Assembly (NCBI GenBank): GCA_964390795.1
Contig: CAYMLQ010000033.1
Coordinates: forward strand, 1-29,576
DNA: 29,576 bases
Origin: CAYMLQ01 sp964390795
GTDB lineage: Bacteria > Verrucomicrobiota > Kiritimatiellia > RFP12 > UBA1067
Reading direction: 5' to 3'
In this document: piece after piece, positions 13,799-22,226 of the stretch
Position numbering within the stretch: the first letter of the stretch is position 1
Layout of the letters: each line of letters begins with the position of its first letter
Notes under the pieces: model-generated
The model's database searches: none
What the model saw: the letters and a program-made list of their open reading frames with translations, nothing else
What the model was told of the DNA's origin: nothing
Position numbers and translations under genes: made by a program

Positions 13799-16700
13799 AG
13801 CCGTTGATGTTGCAGGGAGGGTTCGCGTTTTCTCAATTCCGTCTCGAGGCACTGGCTGAGAGGATCAGACAGACGGTCAAGGGGTCTGGCAAGGTGCGGA
13901 TCGACGCGCGGTTCGTCTATCTGCTGGAGACAGCGGGCGCACTTGATGAGCAGACGTTGGCGCGGGCCTCTTCGCTCTTGGGAGCTTCGGGGCAATCGGG
14001 TGCTGACAGCGGTTTTTATGTGACGCCGCGCAAGGGGACGATCTCCCCGTGGTCATCGAAGGCCACCGACATCTTTCAAAACTGCGGTTTGACGACGGTG
14101 TCACGCGTGGAGCGGGGTGTCCACTTCCTCGTCTCTGCCGGAGGCGCGACGCTCACCGCCGAAGCCTTGCGGCCAGCGCTGAGCGTGTTGCATGACCGCA
14201 TGACCGAAGGGGTTTATCTGAGCGTGGACGATCTGTTCGAGCACCGGCCGCCGACGCCCGGAACGTCTTTTGACGTGTTGGGCCGCGGCTTGGCCGCTCT
14301 GGAGGAGGCCAACCGCACGATGGGGCTCGCGCTCAGCGACGGCGAGATCAGCTACCTCTGCGACAGCTACACGCAGGCGGGGCGTAACCCGACCGACACC
14401 GAGCTGGTGATGTTCGGGCAGGTGAACTCGGAGCATTGCCGCCACAAGATTTTCAACGCTGACTGGGTGATTGACGGCGTCCCGCAGGACACCACGTTGT
14501 TCCAGATGATCAAACATACGCATGCCTGCCATCCGGAGGGCACGCTGGTCGCCTACTCGGACAACTCCGGCGTGGTCGAGGGCGTTCAGGCTGCGGCTTT
14601 CTCCGTTGATCCCGAGACGCGCGCGTACCGCTTTGAAAGGGATCAGATCGATCTGCTGATGAAGGTGGAGACGCACAACCACCCGACGGCGATCTCGCCG
14701 TTTCCCGGTGCGGCGACCGGCGTGGGCGGCGAGATCCGCGACGAGGCGGCGACCGGCACGGGCTCGAAGACCAAGGCCGGCCTCGCGGGCTTCATGGTGT
14801 CCAACTTGAGCGTGCCGGGCTTCGTCATGCCTTGGGAGAAGCCGCATGCCGAATTTCCGAAGCGTCTCGCTTCGCCGCTCTCGATCATGTTGGACGGGCC
14901 GATCGGCGGGGCCGCGTTCGGCAACGAGTTCGGGCGTCCGCAACTGTGCGGCTTTTTCAGGACGTATGAAGAGCAGGCGGCGGGACGCTACCGCGGCTAC
15001 CACAAGCCGATCATGCTGGCGGGCGGCATGGGCAATATCCGCCGCAGCCAGGTACACAAGAAGCCGGTGCCGCCCGGCGCGCTCATCGTGCAGCTCGGCG
15101 GCCCCGCCATGCGCATCGGGCTGGGTGGCGGAGCGGCGTCTTCGATGGCGACGGGCAGCAACGACGAGGCGCTCGACTTCGATTCGGTTCAGCGCGGCAA
15201 CGCGGAGATGGAGCGGCGCTGCCAAGAGGTCATCGACGCCTGCGTGACGCTCGGCGCCAGTAACCCGATCTTGAGCATCCACGACATTGGCGCGGGCGGC
15301 CTTTCGAACGGGTGCCCCGAACTGGTTGAGAAAACCGGTGCGACTTTCGATTTGCGTGCGGTGCATAACGAAGAGCGGTCGATGAGCCCGATGGAGGTCT
15401 GGTGCTGCGAGGCTCAGGAGCGCTACGTGCTGGCGATCCTGCCTGAGGACCGGGTGCGTTTCGAGGCGCTGTGCGTGCGCGAGCGGTGCCCGGTGGCCTT
15501 TATCGGCGTGGCGCGCGATGATCAGCGGCTGGTGCTGCACGACGCGCAGTTCGGCGATGATCCGATCGATATGAACATCAGGGTGCTGCTGGGCAAGCCG
15601 CCGCGCATGGTGCGCGAGGTGGCGCACGAGGCTTCCATGCCTGCGCCGCTCAAGCTGAAAAACGTGAAGCCGGGCGAGGCCTTCGAGCGCGTGCTGCAAC
15701 TTCCCGCTGTGGCGGACAAAACGTTTCTGATCACGATCACGGACCGCTCCGTAACCGGGCTGGTACACCGAGATCAGATGGTGGGTCGATATCAGTTGCC
15801 CGCTGCGGACTGCGCCGTGACGGCGACCGGCTATCAGGCGGTCACCGGCGAGTCGATGGCGACCGGCGAGCGCACGCCGATCGCGCTGATCGACGCGCCT
15901 GCGGCCGGACGCATGGCGGTGGCCGAGGCGCTCACCAACCTGGCGGGTGCCGACGTCGGCCCCATCGGAAACGTGAAGCTGTCGGCGAACTGGATGTGCG
16001 CGTGCGGCGAGCCAGGCGAAGACGCCAAGCTGTTTGATACGGTGCGTGCCGTGGGCCTCGAGTTCTGCCCGAGGCTCGGCGTATCGATTCCGGTGGGCAA
16101 AGACTCGCTTTCCATGCGCACGGTGTGGCAGGACTCGAAAGGCGCGCCGCACCGTCAGGTGGCGCCGCTCAGCCTGATCGTCAGCGCGTTCGCGCCGGTG
16201 CGTGACGTGCGCAAGACGCTGACGCCGGATCTCAAGCCGGGCGCGAGCGCGCTGCTGCTCATCGATCTCGGCAAAGGCCGCAACCGCCTGGGCGCGAGCG
16301 CCCTGGCGCAGGTCTACAACCAGGTCGGCGACGTGGCGGCGGATGCCGACGAGCCGGCGCTGCTGAAGGCGTTTTTCGAAGCCCTGCAGGAGTTGGTTGG
16401 TCAGGGATTGCTGCTGGCGTACCACGACCGCTCGGACGGCGGCGTGGCCGTCACGCTGGCGGAGATGGCGATCACGGGCGGGCGCGGCGTGAGCGTCAAC
16501 CTTCCCGGCAAGGAGCCGCTTGCGGCGCTCTTCAGCGAGGAGCTGGGTGCCGTGTTGCAGGTGGCGGACGGGCGCGTAGACGAGGTGATGAAGGTGCTGT
16601 CGCGTCACGGCTTGGGGAACGCGCCGGTGTGTTCGCGGATCGGCCGGCCGGTCGATGGCCGCGCGTTCGCGCTCGCAGTGGGCGGCACCTGTGCGATCGA

Positions 16701-17670
16701 CACGACGCTGACCTGGCTGCGGCGCACCTGGTCCGCGCTCACCTGCCGGATGCAGGCGCTGCGCGACAACCCGGACTGCGCGTGGCAGGAGTGCGACAAC
16801 GGGCTGGACGAGAGCGATCCGGGCATGACGTTCGCGCTGACGTACGATCCGGAAGCTGTGCCCGCTGAGCCGCTGTGCGAGGCAGAGGTGCGGCAGAGGC
16901 CGAGGATGGCGATCTTGCGTGAGCAAGGCGTGAACGGCCAGGTGGAGATGGCGGCGGCTTTCGCGCTGGCCGGGTTTGATTCGGTTGACGTGCACATGAC
17001 GGATCTTCTGGGCGGGCGCGTGGATCTCGCGGCGTTCAACGGGCTGGTGGCGTGCGGCGGTTTTTCGTACGGCGACGTGTTGGGGGCCGGCTCCGGGTGG
17101 GCCCGCAGCATCCTGTACAACGCGCGGCTGGCGGACATGTTCAAGCGGTTCTTCGAGCGGCCCGACACGGTGACTCTTGGCGTGTGCAACGGCTGCCAGA
17201 TGGTGTCCCAGCTCAAGGGCATCATCCCCGGCGCGCAGCACTGGCCGCTGTTCAGGCGCAACAGCTCGGAGCAGTTCGAGGCGCGTTACGCGACGCTGGA
17301 GGTGCTTGACTCGCCGTCGGTCCTGCTGAAGGGAATGGCCGGCTCGCGCCTGCCGATCGCGGTGGCGCACGGCGAAGGGCTGGCGGTCTTTGAGAGGCCG
17401 GAGGACGAGGCCAACGCGGTTGCCGCGCTGCGCTTTGTGGATGGCAGGGGCAGTGCGACTGAGCGTTATCCCTGGAATCCCAACGGTTCCCGCGGCGGGC
17501 TGACGGGCTTCACAACAGCCGACGGGCGCGCGACGATCCTGATGCCGCATCCGGAGCGCGGATTCCGGTCGGTGCAGCTCTCGTACAAGCCGGCGGAACT
17601 CTTCACCGGTGAGGCCGGGCCGTGGCTGCGCCTGTTCCGCAACGCGTTCGCGTTCGTGGCCTCGCGCTGA
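13795..17670 (+). CDS. purL: Phosphoribosylformylglycinamidine synthase (single chain)
   Basis: The 1291-aa large-type PurL converts FGAR, ATP and glutamine to FGAM in purine synthesis. It has the N-terminal FGAM-synthase domain, a linker, two AIRS-like halves and a C-terminal class-I glutamine amidotransferase. Clear motifs: QVNSEHCRHKIFNADW; KVETHNHPTAISPFPGAATG with GGEIRDEAATG; SIHDIGAGGLSNG; a second-half YHDRSDGGVAVTLAEM; amidotransferase nucleophile Cys1131 (LGVCNGCQMVS) with His1252 and Glu1254 (MPHPERGF). All catalytic residues are intact and the length matches the E. coli enzyme (about 1295 aa). The one-chain form differs from the PurS/PurQ/PurL set of Gram-positives. It overlaps the EIIA gene by 4 bp. 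Confidence 0.98.
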   Translation: MKPLMLQGGFAFSQFRLEALAERIRQTVKGSGKVRIDARFVYLLETAGALDEQTLARASSLLGASGQSGADSGFYVTPRKGTISPWSSKATDIFQNCGLTTVSRVERGVHFLVSAGGATLTAEALRPALSVLHDRMTEGVYLSVDDLFEHRPPTPGTSFDVLGRGLAALEEANRTMGLALSDGEISYLCDSYTQAGRNPTDTELVMFGQVNSEHCRHKIFNADWVIDGVPQDTTLFQMIKHTHACHPEGTLVAYSDNSGVVEGVQAAAFSVDPETRAYRFERDQIDLLMKVETHNHPTAISPFPGAATGVGGEIRDEAATGTGSKTKAGLAGFMVSNLSVPGFVMPWEKPHAEFPKRLASPLSIMLDGPIGGAAFGNEFGRPQLCGFFRTYEEQAAGRYRGYHKPIMLAGGMGNIRRSQVHKKPVPPGALIVQLGGPAMRIGLGGGAASSMATGSNDEALDFDSVQRGNAEMERRCQEVIDACVTLGASNPILSIHDIGAGGLSNGCPELVEKTGATFDLRAVHNEERSMSPMEVWCCEAQERYVLAILPEDRVRFEALCVRERCPVAFIGVARDDQRLVLHDAQFGDDPIDMNIRVLLGKPPRMVREVAHEASMPAPLKLKNVKPGEAFERVLQLPAVADKTFLITITDRSVTGLVHRDQMVGRYQLPAADCAVTATGYQAVTGESMATGERTPIALIDAPAAGRMAVAEALTNLAGADVGPIGNVKLSANWMCACGEPGEDAKLFDTVRAVGLEFCPRLGVSIPVGKDSLSMRTVWQDSKGAPHRQVAPLSLIVSAFAPVRDVRKTLTPDLKPGASALLLIDLGKGRNRLGASALAQVYNQVGDVAADADEPALLKAFFEALQELVGQGLLLAYHDRSDGGVAVTLAEMAITGGRGVSVNLPGKEPLAALFSEELGAVLQVADGRVDEVMKVLSRHGLGNAPVCSRIGRPVDGRAFALAVGGTCAIDTTLTWLRRTWSALTCRMQALRDNPDCAWQECDNGLDESDPGMTFALTYDPEAVPAEPLCEAEVRQRPRMAILREQGVNGQVEMAAAFALAGFDSVDVHMTDLLGGRVDLAAFNGLVACGGFSYGDVLGAGSGWARSILYNARLADMFKRFFERPDTVTLGVCNGCQMVSQLKGIIPGAQHWPLFRRNSSEQFEARYATLEVLDSPSVLLKGMAGSRLPIAVAHGEGLAVFERPEDEANAVAALRFVDGRGSATERYPWNPNGSRGGLTGFTTADGRATILMPHPERGFRSVQLSYKPAELFTGEAGPWLRLFRNAFAFVASR

Positions 17671-17685
17671 CATGACGCTGTCATG
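17671..17685. promoter_or_regulatory. Small inverted repeat between purL and the FAD gene
   Basis: CATGAC-GCT-GTCATG directly follows the purL stop and lies 13 bp upstream of the next promoter's -35. It is too short and T-less for a terminator; it could be an operator half-site pair, or chance. Confidence 0.25.
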
Positions 17686-17698
17686 ACGCAGTTACGGA

Positions 17699-17726
17699 TT
17701 GCCAATCGTTGTCCAGCCGCTATACT
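17699..17726 (+). promoter_or_regulatory. sigma70-type promoter of the FAD oxidoreductase gene
   Basis: TTGCCA (17699-17704, 5/6), a 16-bp spacer and TATACT (17721-17726, 5/6). The leader of about 45 nt ends with AAGGAG (17767-17772). Confidence 0.75.
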
Positions 17727-17777
17727 CAGGTGCTACATGGTGTTGAAGAGACGGTCACGTTTACTGAAGGAGCAGCA

Positions 17778-19166
17778 ATGAGCATGGGATTTACGCGCAG
17801 GGAGATGTTGCGGAAGCTGGGTGTCGGGGGTTCGGCGGTGGGTGTCGGAATGCTGGCGGGGCGCGGTTTCGCCGATGAGGCCACGGACGGCGACCCAGAA
17901 CGGGCCGGCTTTGCGAAGAACATCAAGATTGTTCCTCCGAGCATTCAGGACGGCCCGTCGGCGTTCATCGAAGGCGGCAAGGTGATGCAGCCGGCGCGTG
18001 AGCTTCCGGTCTTTCACACGGCGGATGTGGTGGTTGTGGGCGGCGGCGCGGCGGGGTTCGCGGCGGCGGTGGCGGCGGCGCGTACAGGGGCGAAGGTCGC
18101 GTTGGTGGAGCGGTACGGCAGTCTCGGAGGACTCTGGACCAACGGCATGGTGCTGATCGTGATCGGGACGGGCGAGCGGGTGAACGGCGAGTTCAAGCTG
18201 GTGACGCGCGGCCTGTGCGAGGAGTTCCTGAAGCGGCTGGAGGGGATGGGTGACGGCGCGATCGTCTGCCGCGACCCGAAGGTGTACCAGCCGACCGTTG
18301 ATCCAGAGGCGGCCAAGGTGCTGATGGACGACATGGTTCAAGAGGCGAAGGTCGAAATGTTCTTCCACTCCTGGGGTGTGGATGTGATCCAGAGCGGCAC
18401 CGCTGTGCAGGGCGTTGTGTTCGAAAGCAAGCAGGGGCGGCAGGCGATTTTGGCGAAGGTGGTGGTGGACGCTTCGGGCGATGGCGACGTGTTCCATCAG
18501 GCGGGCGCGACCTATGGCCAGATCTCGCACGCGATGGGCTTCGTCTATCGTCTGGGTAATTATGACCGGATCGACAAGTCCAAAGCGCCGAAGGATACGA
18601 AGCTGAACATGGGCTCGCTTGAGCCGCTCAAGTCGACCCGCTGGGTCAACAACCTGGGTCCGAAGGGTAACGGGCTCGACGTGCGCGACTTGTCCAAGAT
18701 CGAGATGATGCACCGCAAATCCGCGTGGAACTACGTGCAGAAGGTGCGTCAGACGCCGGGGTATGAGGAGGTGTTCCTGATGCAGACCACGCCGCAGCTC
18801 GGCGTGCGTGCGACCCGGCTCTTGGACGGGGTGGCGCGGATCGACAAGAAGGGGGCTGTTTCAGGGAAGGTCTTCGCGGACGCCGTGGCTTACTCGGGAG
18901 ACGACGCGCTGAAGAAGCCAGCCTTTGCGATTCCTTATGGCGCGCTGCTTCCCAAGAGTGTGGATAACGTGATCGCGGCGGGCCGCTGTATCTCGTGTGC
19001 GCCGGATCTGATTGACCGCGTGCGGCTGATCCCGGTCTGCGTGGTGACGGGCCATGCGGCGGGCGTGGCGGCGGCGCTGGCGGCCAAGGGAGGGGTGAAG
19101 CCCCGCGAGGTGCCAGCGGCGGAAATCCAGAAGGTGCTGCGCGAGCAGGGTGCGTATCTGGGGTAA
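17778..19166 (+). CDS. Tat-exported FAD-dependent oxidoreductase (FAD_oxidored family)
   Basis: This 462-aa protein starts at ATG 17778, 5 nt after AAGGAG. It opens with a twin-arginine signal (FTRREMLRKLGVGGSAVG), so it is probably exported folded with its cofactor. A short linker precedes the Rossmann FAD-binding motif VVVVGGGAAGFAAAVAAA (GxGxxG at residues 88-93), then a Glu ribose contact (VALVERYGSLGG) and the family's GLWTNGMVL segment. A later FAD contact region (VDNVIAAGRCISC) and a closing GHAAGVAAALAA helix complete the fold. PVC bacteria carry many paralogues of this family, most uncharacterised. The substrate is unknown. The gene is apparently monocistronic between its own promoter and that of purA. 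Confidence 0.87.
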   Translation: MSMGFTRREMLRKLGVGGSAVGVGMLAGRGFADEATDGDPERAGFAKNIKIVPPSIQDGPSAFIEGGKVMQPARELPVFHTADVVVVGGGAAGFAAAVAAARTGAKVALVERYGSLGGLWTNGMVLIVIGTGERVNGEFKLVTRGLCEEFLKRLEGMGDGAIVCRDPKVYQPTVDPEAAKVLMDDMVQEAKVEMFFHSWGVDVIQSGTAVQGVVFESKQGRQAILAKVVVDASGDGDVFHQAGATYGQISHAMGFVYRLGNYDRIDKSKAPKDTKLNMGSLEPLKSTRWVNNLGPKGNGLDVRDLSKIEMMHRKSAWNYVQKVRQTPGYEEVFLMQTTPQLGVRATRLLDGVARIDKKGAVSGKVFADAVAYSGDDALKKPAFAIPYGALLPKSVDNVIAAGRCISCAPDLIDRVRLIPVCVVTGHAAGVAAALAAKGGVKPREVPAAEIQKVLREQGAYLG

Positions 19167-19187
19167 TAAATCGCCGCATGTGAGGGA

Positions 19188-19217
19188 TTGCCCAAGCGCC
19201 CATCTCTAGGTTATACT
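19188..19217 (+). promoter_or_regulatory. sigma70-type promoter of purA
   Basis: TTGCCC (19188-19193), an 18-bp spacer and TATACT (19212-19217, 5/6). The predicted start is about 19224, 50 nt before the ATG at 19274. Confidence 0.65.
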
Positions 19218-19273
19218 CCTTCCCCTGTTGCACTGGAGGAGCCGGTGCCGAAGTGTTCATAGTGGGAGCGAAT

Positions 19274-20554
19274 ATGCCGAATACGATTTTGGTGGGTGCG
19301 CAGTGGGGTGATGAGGGCAAAGGCAAGGTGATCGATGTCCTCACCTCTCAGGCGGATGTGATTGTGCGATATCAGGGCGGAAGCAACGCCGGCCACACGG
19401 TGATAACGGGCGGCAAGAAGTATGTGCTGCATCTGATTCCCTCGGGAATCCTGCATCCGGGAAAGCAGTGCGTGATCGGTAACGGCGTGGTGATGGATCC
19501 GTTCGACCTGATCAAGGAGATCGGCATGCTGCGCGAGCAGGGGATCGAGCCGGACGGGCGCCTGTTCATCAGCAGTCGCGCGCACATGGTGATGCGCTGG
19601 CACCGGGCTTTGGACGCGGCCGACGAGGCGCGGCGTTCTCAGGACAAGAAGATCGGCACCACCGGGCGTGGCATCGGGCCGGCTTACGGCGCCAAGATGG
19701 GGCGCAGCGGGCTGCGGGTCGGAGATATGCTGACGTCCGGCTTCCTGAACACGGTGAGGGAGCAGACCTTGACGGCCAATGCGACGTTGGCCTCGTGGGG
19801 TGCGCCGGAGCTGGATGTGGAAGAGATGGTCGTGATTTACCGGCAGGCGGCGGAGACCCTGTCTCCCTACATTGCGGACACCGTGGCCTTCATCAACGAG
19901 TCGGATCGCGCGGGCCGGAGCATCCTGCTCGAGGGCGCCCAGGGAACGATGCTCGATATCGATTTCGGCACCTACCCGTTCGTGACTTCGTCCAATGCGA
20001 CGTCGGGCGGCGCGTGTACCGGCTCGGGGCTTTCTCCCCGCCGGATCGACCGCGTGGTCGGCGTGATCAAGTGTTACACGACGCGCGTCGGCGCCGGGCC
20101 GTTCCCGACCGAGCTGACAGAGGCTATTGGCGAGCAGTTGCGTCAGACGGGCGGCGAGTTCGGCGCGACCACGGGGCGTCCGCGCCGCTGCGGGTGGTTC
20201 GACGCGGTGGTCGGGCGCTACGCGGCGATGGTCAACGGCGTCGATTTTTGGGCGATGACCAAGCTGGACGTGCTGGACGAACAGCCGGTGCTGAAGATCT
20301 GCACCGCCTATCTGCGCGACGACGGGGTTCGGTATGAGACGTTTCCTGCGGATCTGGGCGTGCTGGAACGCTGCACGCCGGTGTACGAGGACATGCCCGG
20401 CTGGCTGACGCCCACGAGCCACATCACGCGCTATGAGGACCTGCCGCTGAAGGCGCGCGCGTACGTGGAGCGGCTGGTGGCGCTGATCGGCGGGCGTTTG
20501 GGTATCCTGTCGGTCGGGCCGTCGCGCGAGACGACGCTGCGGATGGGGCTGTAG
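19274..20554 (+). CDS. purA: Adenylosuccinate synthetase
   Basis: This 426-aa enzyme joins IMP and aspartate with GTP to give adenylosuccinate, the first step to AMP. The motifs are complete: GAQWGDEGKGKVIDVL (GTP loop and catalytic Asp), GGSNAGHTV (catalytic His), TTGRGIGPAYGAKMGR, LLEGAQGTMLDIDFGTYPFV, TRVGAGPFPTEL, TTGRPRRCGWFDAV and the guanine-binding TKLDVLD. ATG 19274 is taken as the start because it directly precedes the canonical PNTILVGAQWG and has GGGAG 5 nt upstream; an in-frame GTG at 19253 would add seven residues. With purL it gives two purine genes in this window, but they are not in one operon. Confidence 0.98.
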   Translation: MPNTILVGAQWGDEGKGKVIDVLTSQADVIVRYQGGSNAGHTVITGGKKYVLHLIPSGILHPGKQCVIGNGVVMDPFDLIKEIGMLREQGIEPDGRLFISSRAHMVMRWHRALDAADEARRSQDKKIGTTGRGIGPAYGAKMGRSGLRVGDMLTSGFLNTVREQTLTANATLASWGAPELDVEEMVVIYRQAAETLSPYIADTVAFINESDRAGRSILLEGAQGTMLDIDFGTYPFVTSSNATSGGACTGSGLSPRRIDRVVGVIKCYTTRVGAGPFPTELTEAIGEQLRQTGGEFGATTGRPRRCGWFDAVVGRYAAMVNGVDFWAMTKLDVLDEQPVLKICTAYLRDDGVRYETFPADLGVLERCTPVYEDMPGWLTPTSHITRYEDLPLKARAYVERLVALIGGRLGILSVGPSRETTLRMGL

Positions 20555-20589
20555 GGGCGACCCGCCGGCCGCCCGTACGAGGGGAGTAT

Positions 20590-21333
20590 TTGGAAGCGAG
20601 CGAACACAGAGTGCCGCAGCACGTTGCCATCATCATGGACGGCAACGGACGGTGGGCGAGGCAACGCGGTGAGCCGCGTCTGGCAGGCCATGAGGCCGGT
20701 GCCGAGACCGTTCGCTGCGTGATGAATTATTGCCGGGATGCCGGTGTGCGCTATCTGACCCTCTACGCGTTCAGCACGGAGAACTGGTCGCGCCCCAAGG
20801 ACGAGGTCTCCGGGCTGATGTCGCTGTTGGGCGCGTTCCTCGCCAAGTATCAGGCCGATCTGATCGAGCGGCAGGTGCGGTTGCGCGTGATCGGCCGCCG
20901 AGAAGATCTCGCCGCCCCGTTGCGGCAGGCGCTGGAGCGCGTCGAACAGGCGACCTGCGGCTTCGAGCGGCAATTGATCATCGCGCTGAGTTACAGCGGT
21001 CGCAGCGAACTGGTGCGTGCCGTGCGTCTGATCGCGGAGCTGGTGCGGGCGGGAAAGCTGGCGCCTGAGAGCATTGATGAGGCGGCCGTCACCGCGCATC
21101 TGTATGCGCCGGACGTTCCCGATCCTGATCTCATTATCCGGACCAGCGGCGAGATGCGCGTCAGCAATTTCCTGCTGTGGCAGTGCGCCTACAGCGAGTT
21201 TTATATCACGCCGGTCCTGTGGCCGGATTTCCGAGAGCCGGATTTCAAGCAGGCGCTGGCGTCCTATGCGGCGCGTGACCGCCGGTTCGGCGGCGTACAC
21301 CCCTCGGTGGGTCGGGAGGCATCGTCGTGTTAG
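20590..21333 (+). CDS. uppS: Isoprenyl (undecaprenyl) diphosphate synthase
   Basis: This 247-aa cis-prenyltransferase condenses isopentenyl diphosphate onto farnesyl diphosphate to make the C55 carrier for wall and O-antigen synthesis. Signatures: VAIIMDGNGRWARQRG with catalytic Asp17, YLTLYAFSTENWSRPKDEV, and RTSGEMRVSNFLLWQCAYSE near the C-terminus. The start is TTG at 20590 with AGGGGAG close upstream; a GTG at 20611 would begin just before PQHVAIIMDGNG and is a real alternative. The stop overlaps cdsA by 7 bp. It opens the uppS-cdsA-dxr-rseP-ispG operon, an order shared with many bacteria (in E. coli ispU-cdsA-rseP follows dxr). Confidence 0.95.
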   Translation: MEASEHRVPQHVAIIMDGNGRWARQRGEPRLAGHEAGAETVRCVMNYCRDAGVRYLTLYAFSTENWSRPKDEVSGLMSLLGAFLAKYQADLIERQVRLRVIGRREDLAAPLRQALERVEQATCGFERQLIIALSYSGRSELVRAVRLIAELVRAGKLAPESIDEAAVTAHLYAPDVPDPDLIIRTSGEMRVSNFLLWQCAYSEFYITPVLWPDFREPDFKQALASYAARDRRFGGVHPSVGREASSC

Positions 21334-22226
21334 TTCGGCGGATCATTACGGGTGTTCTGGTGTCGGTGGCCTGGGTTCTGGCGCTGTGCTACATGCCGGG
21401 GTGGATCTTGTTCGGCGTGCTGCTGCTGATGTCGTGCGCGTGCCAGAACGAATTTTACGTGATGATGCGCCAGGGCGGCTTTTCACTGAGCCGGAATTGC
21501 GGCATGGTCATGGGCGTGCTGTGGCTGACGGCGTGTTTCGCTTATCCTCCGAGTGCGGCGCGCGCGCTGCCTTTAGGCCACCAGACAGAGTGCCTGATGC
21601 TCGTGGTGCTGGTCTTCGGCGTGCTGTTGCGCGTGCTCTTCGATTCGCGTATCCGGAAGCCGGTGGAGCATGTGGCCGTTACGCTGCTCGGCTTTTTCTA
21701 CCTGCCGTTCATGTTGAGTTTTTTCATCCGGCTGGCGCAGTGGGGGGCGGTCGACTGTTTCGAGATCCCTTCCGCACGGGCGGGAGTCTTCTTGGCCTCT
21801 TACATCGCGCTGGTCGTCAAGATCGGTGATGTCGGCGCGTTTGCGGTCGGTCTCATGATCGGCAAGCACAAGATGTTCCCGCGCATATCTCCCAAGAAAT
21901 CTTGGGAGGGGTTTGCGGGCGGTCTGGCGGCCTCAATGCTGGCCAGTATGGTGATGGTCTGGATTGCGGCGCGCTGGCAGTTGGGCGGCCCGCTGCGTAC
22001 GCTGGGTCTGGTTCATGCGGGCGTTCTGGGTCTGGCGCTGGGTCTGGTCGGCGTGCTGGGCGATTTAGTGGAGTCGATGTTCAAGCGGGCTGTGAACACC
22101 AAGGATTCCGCTGGGCTGTTGCCTGGCATGGGCGGGATTCTTGATATGTTCGACAGCCTCACGTTCACGCCGGCTGTGCTCTATTTTTACCTGGCGTGGT
22201 TTGTCGGGCAAGCGGTGTCGCCATGA
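21327..22226 (+). CDS. cdsA: Phosphatidate cytidylyltransferase
   Basis: This 299-aa multi-pass membrane protein makes CDP-diacylglycerol from phosphatidate and CTP, the branch point for phospholipids. About eight hydrophobic segments are visible. The C-terminal CDS signature is present as SMFKRAVNTKDSAGLLPGMG followed by GILDMFDS (Lys253, Arg254, Lys259, Asp260), with Met-Gly-Gly and Asp-Met where many homologues have His-Gly-Gly and Asp-Arg. Upstream KKSWEGFAGGLAASM is the conserved cytosolic loop. The start is GTG at 21327 with GGGAGG 7 nt upstream, overlapping the uppS end. Its stop overlaps dxr (ATGA). Confidence 0.95.
   Translation: MLVRRIITGVLVSVAWVLALCYMPGWILFGVLLLMSCACQNEFYVMMRQGGFSLSRNCGMVMGVLWLTACFAYPPSAARALPLGHQTECLMLVVLVFGVLLRVLFDSRIRKPVEHVAVTLLGFFYLPFMLSFFIRLAQWGAVDCFEIPSARAGVFLASYIALVVKIGDVGAFAVGLMIGKHKMFPRISPKKSWEGFAGGLAASMLASMVMVWIAARWQLGGPLRTLGLVHAGVLGLALGLVGVLGDLVESMFKRAVNTKDSAGLLPGMGGILDMFDSLTFTPAVLYFYLAWFVGQAVSP

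Noticed and set aside
14101..17673. Very long minus-strand open frame (1190 codons) opposite purL
   Set aside because: The product is Arg/His/Ala-rich low-complexity sequence typical of the antisense frame of a GC-rich gene; purL on the plus strand has all catalytic motifs.
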